10,645 nt of DNA from Candidatus Helarchaeota archaeon (GTDB lineage Archaea; Asgardarchaeota; Lokiarchaeia; Helarchaeales; HEL-GB-A): contig JABXJU010000153.1 in NCBI GenBank assembly GCA_013375405.1, positions 1 to 10,645 on the forward strand. The letters are read 5' to 3'. This document shows, piece after piece, positions 5,791 through 10,645 of this stretch; within the stretch, counting starts at the first letter, position 1, and every line of letters starts with the position of its first letter. Below the pieces are notes generated by a model. That model ran no database searches. It had not been told where the DNA came from and was given only the letters and a program-made list of their open reading frames with translations. The position numbers were made by a program, and so were the translations under genes.

Positions 5791-6951
5791 TTATGCCTGC
5801 ATTTGAATCCTTGCGATAAAATACCCAGGTGTATCATGGGCATCGGGATAAAATCTCTGTAATTTTTGCCAATTTGGTAAAGAATCCAACTTTTCTCCAG
5901 GACTACCAAGGAAAATGGGTTGATCTACGATTTTACAATCGAAATTATCCAATAAAAATTTTATATTTGTCTCATTTTCTTCTGTCGTCAGTGTGCATGT
6001 GCTATACACAATAACTCCACCCGGTTTGATATATTTTACTGCAGCTCTTAGAAATTGGCGCTGATATCTGATTAAATTTAAAATATCTTTACTAGGTTGA
6101 TTTAATTTAGGGCGTACCCCTAATGCAGAGCAGGGCGGATCTATTAATATCTTATCTGCCTGATGCTGATATTTTTCTGGTAAATTCCGTGAATCATCAC
6201 ACAATATTTTAATGTTTTTTATTCCTAATCTAATAATATGTTCTTTTAAACGCTCAATCCGCGGTCTTGAACGATCAACTGCTAAAATTCGCCCTTTATT
6301 TCGCATTAGCTGAGCAATATGTGTCGCTTTACCTCCAGGTGCTGCACACATATCAAAAATAAATTCATTTTCCTTTGGCTCTAGTACTCTTGAAACCACA
6401 ATCGAGGGTAACGATTGGTCAAAGATATATCCTTTTTTAAATAATTCTGACTCACGGATGCTAAAAATCTTATAGATTGAATCAGTTACCTTAACTGCCA
6501 GACCTTTTTTAAGTTGAAGCATATCTCTTGCGGGCATACTAGCTATCCCAGATGCAATTATTTGACCAGTTTTTGTAATAATTGTGACTTTATCCCCAAC
6601 TCTAATTTTACTTGCTCTTAACACCCCTGGTGCAAAAAGATCTGCCCCTTGTATAAGACTTTCAGAGGTGAATTTACCAACAACTACTTTTTTATCATAT
6701 TCCGGAATAGAATATGGGCCAGAAACAGGTAAATAAATGACTTCTCCTAAAATTGGATGAATTTCAGCCTGAATATTCATGTTTTGAAGAATCTTTACAA
6801 CAGTTTCTGTTGTTGTCTGAAGTGTATTAACTCTTATTGCATATCTTTTACTAGGTCTTTTTAGGGCTTGGATGATATTCTCAGTCCGTGCCCCATATTT
6901 TTCCCAAAATAACTGAATAATATCTTGAGAGAATTTGTATTTTTTTTCCAA
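5791..6951 (-). CDS. NSUN6-like tRNA/RNA (cytosine-5)-methyltransferase with PUA domain
   Basis: This 386-residue SAM-dependent methyltransferase of the NOL1/NOP2/Sun family places 5-methyl groups on cytosine in RNA. Order of parts: N-terminal RNA-recognition-like region with KRYAIRVNTL (35-44), a PUA domain at about 87-165 (FAPGVLRASKIRVGDKV, then IIASGIASM), and the Rossmann catalytic domain. Catalytic-domain motifs are FDMCAAPGGKATH (199-211), IDPPCSALG (270-278; Cys274) and STCTLTTEENE (317-327; catalytic Cys319). It closes with HDTPGYFIARI. The PUA insertion is the hallmark of NSUN6 and its archaeal counterparts, which methylate C72 of certain tRNAs; this target is inferred, not seen. 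The start is TTG at 6951, 20 bases after the pcm stop codon, with no strong ribosome binding site, which suggests translational coupling. No other good start occurs before residue 58. Confidence 0.92.
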   Translation of the reverse strand: MEKKYKFSQDIIQLFWEKYGARTENIIQALKRPSKRYAIRVNTLQTTTETVVKILQNMNIQAEIHPILGEVIYLPVSGPYSIPEYDKKVVVGKFTSESLIQGADLFAPGVLRASKIRVGDKVTIITKTGQIIASGIASMPARDMLQLKKGLAVKVTDSIYKIFSIRESELFKKGYIFDQSLPSIVVSRVLEPKENEFIFDMCAAPGGKATHIAQLMRNKGRILAVDRSRPRIERLKEHIIRLGIKNIKILCDDSRNLPEKYQHQADKILIDPPCSALGVRPKLNQPSKDILNLIRYQRQFLRAAVKYIKPGGVIVYSTCTLTTEENETNIKFLLDNFDCKIVDQPIFLGSPGEKLDSLPNWQKLQRFYPDAHDTPGYFIARIQMQA

Positions 6952-6971
6952 TTCTTTAAAATTGCTCAGAT

Positions 6972-7649
6972 TTATTTACCTTCCCATCCATGCTCACCAA
7001 TCAATGGGACAAATGCCACTCCTCCCATTTTTTTCCGCACCACTTTATCCGGCTTTACCCTTTCTACTAAGACTAGATCTTGATACATCATTCGCCCCCC
7101 GACAGGAATTATTAATTTCCCCCCAACTGAAAGTTGCTCAACTAAAGGATCTGGTACTTTGGGTCCAGCAGCAGTTACTAAAATCGCCTCATAGGGGGCT
7201 TTTTCAGGATACCCCAGAGTTCCATCTCCGATAATGACCGTTACTAAATCTGAAAATCCTGACTTTGCTAAATTTTTCTTCGCAAATTCTGCCAATTTCG
7301 GAATTCGCTCAATGGTATAAACATGACCTGGATTTTGACTGTCTGGAGGTGCAACCATTGCCGCACATATGGCTGCATGATAACCAGAACCAGCCCCTAC
7401 TTCCAAAACCTTATCTCCTTCCTTTAACTCTAATAAGTCACACATAATAAATGCCATATGGGGGGCTGAAATTGTTTGCCCATGCCCAATTGGTAAGGGG
7501 TGATCATCGTAAGCTTGATTTCTCTGATTTGGACGAACGAATTCTTCTCTTGGAACTCGCATAAAGGCATCTATTACCTCTTTTGATTTCGCTGTTTTTG
7601 AATGCTTATAATAGTTCAGTAATCGCTCTTTCTTTTTTTGTAAATCCAT
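6972..7649 (-). CDS. pcm: Protein-L-isoaspartate O-methyltransferase
   Basis: This 225-residue enzyme methylates L-isoaspartyl residues in aged proteins, starting their repair to normal aspartate. It shows the family pattern: RVPREEFV (31-38), the PCMT signature DDHPLPIGHGQTISAPHM (48-65), the SAM-binding loop VLEVGAGSGYHAA (81-93), an acidic strand end in YTIER, the DGTLGYPEKAPYEAILVTAA block and a final GGKLIIPVGG. Length matches the archaeal and bacterial family. ATG 7649 is preceded by AGAAGGAAC at good spacing. It is followed after 20 bases by the NSUN6-like gene on the same strand, so the two very likely share a transcript. It lies 61 bases downstream of trm5. The protein is cytosolic; no unusual residues were seen. 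Confidence 0.96.
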   Translation of the reverse strand: MDLQKKKERLLNYYKHSKTAKSKEVIDAFMRVPREEFVRPNQRNQAYDDHPLPIGHGQTISAPHMAFIMCDLLELKEGDKVLEVGAGSGYHAAICAAMVAPPDSQNPGHVYTIERIPKLAEFAKKNLAKSGFSDLVTVIIGDGTLGYPEKAPYEAILVTAAGPKVPDPLVEQLSVGGKLIIPVGGRMMYQDLVLVERVKPDKVVRKKMGGVAFVPLIGEHGWEGK

Positions 7650-7710
7650 TTCCAGTTCCTTCTGAATTTATTATGCCATTAAAAAATATTTAATTTTAAT
7701 TATTAACAAT
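7650..7710 (-). promoter_or_regulatory. AT-rich spacer with possible promoter of pcm and the NSUN6-like gene
   Basis: On the minus strand this spacer reads almost entirely A/T, with AATTAAATATTTTTTAATGG at about 7677-7696. ATTAAATATTT lies roughly 40 bases before the pcm start and could be a TATA box. The T6 run in the same place could terminate trm5 transcripts. Ribosome-binding bases AGAAGGAAC stand just before ATG 7649. Confidence 0.35.
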
Positions 7711-8775
7711 TTAATTCACTAAAATATCGATCCCAATTTGCCAAATATACGGAGCATATGGACGAACTTTCCGTATCTCTAATATTTCTTCAACTTTACG
7801 ACCATTTCCTACTATTTCATTTTTCAAATCATCTAGAACTTTCGTTGGAAAATCAGATTCTGAAGCAAATTGGTAATAATGGATGATACCATCTTTTTTT
7901 AAGACTTGGGAAGCAACATCTAAAAATTCACAAGATTTTAAAGGTAGGTTCATGATTATTCTGTCAAATTTTTGTTCTATGTAATTTTTGATTACATCCC
8001 TTACATTACCCTCCAATGGAGTCACGAAATTTTCAACTTTATTCAAAAAACTGTTTCTTTCTAAATAATAAATTGCAGCTGGATTGATATCGACTGCAAA
8101 AACCTGAGCTTGCTTTTGTTTTGCAATTAGAATAGAAAATGGTCCAATTCCTGCAAACATATCTAAAATTATTTCATTTTTTTTCACTAATGAGCAAACT
8201 CTGGCATGCTCTGTTACTAATCTTGGACTAAAATAGACTTTTTTAATATCCATTTCATATTTGCACTTATTTTCTTTATGAACCGTCTCTGAATTATTAA
8301 TTCCAGCTAACAATTGTAGATTTCGAAGGCGAAAATCCCCCTTTATCGGTTCTAGTTTTTTAAAAATCGATTTCAAAGACGGGTGCAAATTCAGTAGAGT
8401 ACTTCCAATTAACGCTTCAAATGATTCTAATTCTTCAGGAATCTCAATAATAGCTAATTGGCCTATTATATCAAAAGATTTTGGGATATACATATGTAGA
8501 TTTTCTGGAATAGAACTTTCTAATGCTCCAAATAAACCTTTAGGTTTTTTTGAGAGCTTTAATTCCATATTCCGATGTTCAAACCTAATAATTTCAAATG
8601 ATTCAATTAGATTTTTCTTTTCACCATCATTTAACTCTCTACCTAATGGAAAAATTAAAAACTCGTCTTTTGATTCAATTTTTATGTCTCTATTTAAGAG
8701 AGACCTGCTGAGTAACCATTGGCGTAAATTTTCACCATCTTTCTTTTGAACAAGGATACACCATGATGAATCCAT
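7711..8775 (-). CDS. trm5: tRNA (guanine(37)-N1)-methyltransferase Trm5
   Basis: This 354-residue SAM-dependent enzyme of the archaeal/eukaryal Trm5 type makes m1G37 next to the anticodon, which prevents frameshifting. The N-terminal 60-70 residues match the extra D1 domain of full-length (Trm5b-like) enzymes. The middle carries FRLRNLQLLAG (148-158), an RNA-contacting region. The catalytic domain follows with YFSPRLVTEHAR (181-192; Arg185), LDMFAGIGPFSI (204-215; SAM motif I), FAVDINPAAI (226-235), GNVRD (256-260), MNLP (275-278; the NLP motif) and VRPYAPYIW near the end. The length is normal. The ATG at 8775 has only a weak GGCGTGA upstream. It lies 50 bases downstream of tRNA-Arg(UCU) on the same strand and ahead of pcm and the NSUN6-like gene. 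That tRNA has A37, so it is not itself a Trm5 substrate. Confidence 0.94.
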   Translation of the reverse strand: MDSSWCILVQKKDGENLRQWLLSRSLLNRDIKIESKDEFLIFPLGRELNDGEKKNLIESFEIIRFEHRNMELKLSKKPKGLFGALESSIPENLHMYIPKSFDIIGQLAIIEIPEELESFEALIGSTLLNLHPSLKSIFKKLEPIKGDFRLRNLQLLAGINNSETVHKENKCKYEMDIKKVYFSPRLVTEHARVCSLVKKNEIILDMFAGIGPFSILIAKQKQAQVFAVDINPAAIYYLERNSFLNKVENFVTPLEGNVRDVIKNYIEQKFDRIIMNLPLKSCEFLDVASQVLKKDGIIHYYQFASESDFPTKVLDDLKNEIVGNGRKVEEILEIRKVRPYAPYIWQIGIDILVN

Positions 8776-8825
8776 AATTCACGCCATATTATTAGCAAGT
8801 TTGAAATAATTAAAGAATAAATAAA

Positions 8826-8900
8826 CGGACCCGGTGGGATTTGAACCCACGACGTCCAACTTAGAAGGCTGGTGCCCTATCCTGGCTAGGCTACGGGTCC
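8826..8900 (-). tRNA. tRNA-Arg (anticodon UCU)
   Basis: Read on the minus strand, a 75-base cloverleaf is complete: acceptor GGACCCG pairs with CGGGTCC, discriminator base G. The anticodon arm CCAGC/GTTGG (one G-T pair) encloses loop CTTCTAA with anticodon TCT at positions 34-36 (decoding AGA). The T arm is GTGGG-TTCAAAT-CCCAC. The D arm is GCCT and AGGG(C) around a loop starting AGCC. No intron is present and CCA is not encoded (the next bases are TTTAT). A37 in the loop fits t6A modification for ANN-decoding tRNAs. Confidence 0.96.
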
Positions 8901-8935
8901 TCCGTTTTTCTTAATTTAATAAGCTTTCAATCAAT

Positions 8936-8945
8936 AAATTTTAAG
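8936..8945 (-). promoter_or_regulatory. Putative TATA element for tRNA-Arg
   Basis: On the minus strand CTTAAAATTT lies 36-45 bases before the mature 5' end of the tRNA, compatible with initiation some bases upstream of the mature end. The same short spacer (8901-9010) must also hold the promoter of the divergent DUF434 gene, possibly TAATTAATAA at about 8958-8967. Confidence 0.35.
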
Positions 8946-9010
8946 GTTTTGTTTTCTAATTAATAATCCCCTAAAGCCTTATGTAAATTACTGATGAGTT
9001 GTTTAATTCT

Positions 9011-9676
9011 ATGATTAATAACTTTTTAAATTTACAAGAAGCTGCCATTGATCTTCGATATTTACTTAATCGAAAGTATAACAGAAAATCTGCATTGGAT
9101 TTCGTTGGAAATAAGTGGAATCTCAATCGAGACGCCCGGCATATTCTTTACCGCGCCATCTTTTCAGACGAAGAGATCGATGCCCGTCATCAAACCGAGC
9201 TAAAAATAACAGAAATAAAAGAAAAACTCATTAGTATTGACACATACAATATCATAATAACGATTGAAAGTCTTCTCCAAGGATTATTAGTCATCAAAGC
9301 AGACGATGGATATTTTCGAGATATTTCTAAAGTATTTAGTAAATATAAGCAATCCCAATATACACTCAATGCAATTCAAATGATAATAAAAAAATTAAAA
9401 TCTTTTCAGCCTAAAAAACTGTTGTTCTTTCTAGATAAAGATATAAGTAAAAGTGGCGAGCTAGCTGCTTTAATTAAAAAGGAATTAGACAAATTTGAGG
9501 TTATGGGCGATGCCAAAACTGTCCAATCTTCTGATACATCGGTAATAACATTTGGTGAAATTGTCATTTCCAATGATCGAGTCGTGCTTGAAAAAGCAAA
9601 AAAACATATGAATTTAATCTCTCTACTTTTAGTAGATCTAAAAAATAGTGGAATAAACCTATTAGAAATCAAATAG
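9011..9676 (+). CDS. DUF434 domain-containing protein
   Basis: This 221-residue protein matches the conserved archaeal and bacterial DUF434 family, whose function is not established. The N-terminal helical part is LQEAAIDLRYLLNRKYNRKSALDFVGNKW...LYRAIFS (about 7-52). The second part carries acidic motifs IDTYNIIITIES (about 73-84), ADDGYFRDISKVFSKY (about 93-108) and LFFLDKDISKSGELA (about 137-151), then VISNDRVVLEKA. The arrangement of conserved aspartates on predicted strand ends recalls PIN/NYN-type nucleases (inference). ATG 9011 is preferred over the in-frame TTG 8999, which would shorten the leader and touches GATGAG at 8993-8998 with no spacing. It is divergent from tRNA-Arg and ends 10 bases from the convergent OsmC gene, leaving little room for separate terminators. 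Confidence 0.85.
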   Translation: MINNFLNLQEAAIDLRYLLNRKYNRKSALDFVGNKWNLNRDARHILYRAIFSDEEIDARHQTELKITEIKEKLISIDTYNIIITIESLLQGLLVIKADDGYFRDISKVFSKYKQSQYTLNAIQMIIKKLKSFQPKKLLFFLDKDISKSGELAALIKKELDKFEVMGDAKTVQSSDTSVITFGEIVISNDRVVLEKAKKHMNLISLLLVDLKNSGINLLEIK

Positions 9677-9686
9677 TTAAGTACTT

Positions 9687-10148
9687 TCAACGAGTTTTAA
9701 CATTATTTTTATTTATTGTTACATTTACTGGAATACCTTGCCGTACTGATTGGGTTACAGTACAATATTTATGAAATATTTCTATACATTTCTCAAATCG
9801 AGGGCCACCTTTCTCAATTTCAGGGCTTAAATCCACATCAATTTCCGAAACTCGCCAATATCCTTCCTCATTACGTTTTGAAGTTAATTCTCCTTTAGCC
9901 TTCATACCTTTCAGTGGAATTCGCGATTTTTTTAAACAAAAGGCAAAACTAGCATTAAGACAGCCCATTACTGCGGAAATAAGCAGTTTAGAAGGATCTG
10001 GACCGATTGCCTCAGGGGAATTGACATCATGTGTTTCATCTATAAATAATTCTGGAAGTGATGGATTCTGAAAATCTAATTTAAATGTTAAATCATCAAC
10101 CCATTCAACTATTACTTTAGTTTTGAAAATATTTTCAGCGTTTGACAT
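9687..10148 (-). CDS. OsmC family protein
   Basis: This 153-residue protein has the OsmC/Ohr fold; members with a redox cysteine pair reduce organic hydroperoxides, while other branches have unknown roles. Visible features, numbered from ATG 10148, are an N-terminal beta region (TKVIVEWVDDLTFKLDF), SPEAIGPDPSKLLISAVMGCLNASFAFCL (about 44-72) with Cys63 on the central helix, and FHKYCTVTQSVRQGIPVNV (about 125-143) with Cys129. Cys63 and Cys129 sit where the peroxidatic and resolving cysteines normally lie; Cys71 and Cys121 are additional. No signal peptide is seen. AAAGGAG (10157-10163) stands 8 bases before ATG 10148; the TTG just ahead at 10151 is less likely. It probably forms a single-gene unit, divergent from the uroporphyrinogen-decarboxylase-like gene and convergent with DUF434. 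Confidence 0.92.
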   Translation of the reverse strand: MSNAENIFKTKVIVEWVDDLTFKLDFQNPSLPELFIDETHDVNSPEAIGPDPSKLLISAVMGCLNASFAFCLKKSRIPLKGMKAKGELTSKRNEEGYWRVSEIDVDLSPEIEKGGPRFEKCIEIFHKYCTVTQSVRQGIPVNVTINKNNVKTR

Positions 10149-10156
10149 CAATTCAA

Positions 10157-10163
10157 CTCCTTT
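10157..10163 (-). promoter_or_regulatory. Ribosome binding site of the OsmC gene
   Basis: AAAGGAG on the minus strand is 8 bases from ATG 10148 and 5 from TTG 10151. The spacing and codon choice favour the ATG. Further upstream TATAATTTTA (10211-10220, minus strand) could serve as its TATA box. Confidence 0.5.
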
Positions 10164-10247
10164 AGGGTTTTAGGGGATTAAAGTAAATGATCAAACCTCA
10201 TTAAATTATCTAAAATTATACCTCTTTGAACTAAATCAGATTAATTC

Positions 10248-10260
10248 AAATATTTTTAAA
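10248..10260 (+). promoter_or_regulatory. Putative TATA box of the uroporphyrinogen-decarboxylase-like gene
   Basis: AAATATTTTTAAA lies 45 bases before ATG 10306, which puts initiation near 10284 with a short leader. The same 13-mer is found at 1941-1953. A ribosome binding site AAGGGT (10295-10300) follows, 5 bases before the ATG. Confidence 0.45.
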
Positions 10261-10305
10261 CGCATAAGTTTTTATCATCTCATTTGGATTAATGAAGGGT
10301 TAAAA

Positions 10306-10645
10306 ATGGATTCTCGAGAGCGAATTTTGACTACAATGGACCACGAGGAACCAGATCGTGTTCCACTCTTTTGCTTTTCAATAGAAAGTCTAGATGTGGT
10401 TCGGGGGTACGGCTTTTCAAAACCTGCAAGCATGTACGATTTAGACCCTAGGAAGTCGTTTGAGATTTTCAAGAAAATTGGAACAGACCTTGTCATAGTT
10501 CCGACGTCAAGCTTACCTGTAGCGTTTGAGACAGCCACTGGGAAATCCGTTTGTGGAATACCAATTCCTGAACATATTAATATGGTGGATGAATTCGGGA
10601 GAACATTCAGTTATTATAATCAAGGTGGAATTCATTTAACAAATT
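10306..10645 (+). CDS. Uroporphyrinogen decarboxylase-family protein (partial, 5' part)
   Basis: The first 113 codons of this gene are present and the frame stays open to the right edge, so the C-terminal two thirds are missing. The start MDSRERILTTMDHEEPDRVPL is the hallmark N-terminus of the uroporphyrinogen-decarboxylase fold group (S/PRERVLxALxHEEPDRVP). This group contains HemE and also the corrinoid methyltransferases of the MtaA/CmuA kind. The DRVPL form followed by a GTDLVIV strand and a VDEFGRTF motif is more usual in the methyltransferase-like branch than in HemE (inference). AAGGGT with 5-base spacing supports ATG 10306. G+C content is somewhat higher than in the OsmC and DUF434 genes. 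Which branch it belongs to cannot be decided without the C-terminus. Confidence 0.85.
   Translation, partial: MDSRERILTTMDHEEPDRVPLFCFSIESLDVVRGYGFSKPASMYDLDPRKSFEIFKKIGTDLVIVPTSSLPVAFETATGKSVCGIPIPEHINMVDEFGRTFSYYNQGGIHLTN

Noticed and set aside
5708..5810. Short plus-strand reading frames through the GC-richer patch
   Set aside because: No start codon with convincing context, and the encoded peptides are very short and resemble no family I know.
6935..7447. Plus-strand frames opposite pcm and the NSUN6-like gene
   Set aside because: They are antisense shadows of well-supported genes and have no recognisable motifs.
8994..9014. Six-codon ORF from ATG 8994 whose TGA overlaps the DUF434 ATG
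   Set aside because: Too short to support, no ribosome binding site, and the overlap is easily produced by chance.
10275..10538. 87-codon minus-strand frame overlapping the last gene
   Set aside because: It is antisense to the uroporphyrinogen-decarboxylase-like N-terminus, which has clear family motifs and a ribosome binding site.

Overview
This window reads as chromosomal DNA from an AT-rich archaeon. The evidence is an archaeal-type ribosomal protein L11, a Trm5-type tRNA m1G37 methyltransferase with its extra N-terminal domain, a PUA-containing NSUN6-like RNA m5C methyltransferase, a DUF434 protein, a tRNA gene without encoded CCA, and TATA-like boxes upstream of several genes. Cytoplasmic sulfatases plus a uroporphyrinogen-decarboxylase-fold (corrinoid methyltransferase-like) gene would fit an anaerobic, sediment-type archaeon, for example an Asgard or Bathyarchaeia-like lineage. 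That placement is inference only.

Layout, left to right. (1) 51-1127 (+): an unrecognised protein with an HD-phosphohydrolase-like motif set, clearly richer in G+C than the genes after it. (2) 1128-1276: a convergent spacer with a 10-bp perfect inverted repeat. (3) L11 on the minus strand (1277-1759), divergent from a YfcE/MJ0936-type phosphodiesterase on plus (2018-2515). (4) Two minus-strand sulfatase-family genes (5610->4102, then 4035->2572). (5) A small unexplained GC-richer patch (about 5703-5785). (6) A minus-strand run devoted mostly to tRNA and protein modification or repair: tRNA-Arg(UCU) (8900->8826), trm5 (8775->7711), pcm (7649->6972) and an NSUN6-like methyltransferase (6951->5791). 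(7) A plus-strand DUF434 gene (9011-9676) ending 10 bp from a convergent OsmC-family gene (10148->9687). (8) The 5' part of a uroporphyrinogen-decarboxylase-like gene (10306 to the window end).

Most of the window is housekeeping and ordinary. No CRISPR array, complete mobile element, transposase, toxin-antitoxin pair or obviously new multi-gene system could be supported. The points that merit a second look are the GC-rich HD-like protein at the left edge with its repeat-bearing flank, the recurrence of a GRTTTGAAAG-type half-site in inverted pairs at two convergent gene ends, the paired FGly-type sulfatases with differing active-site motifs, the tRNA gene in tandem with two tRNA methyltransferases and pcm, and the unexplained patch at 5703-5785.
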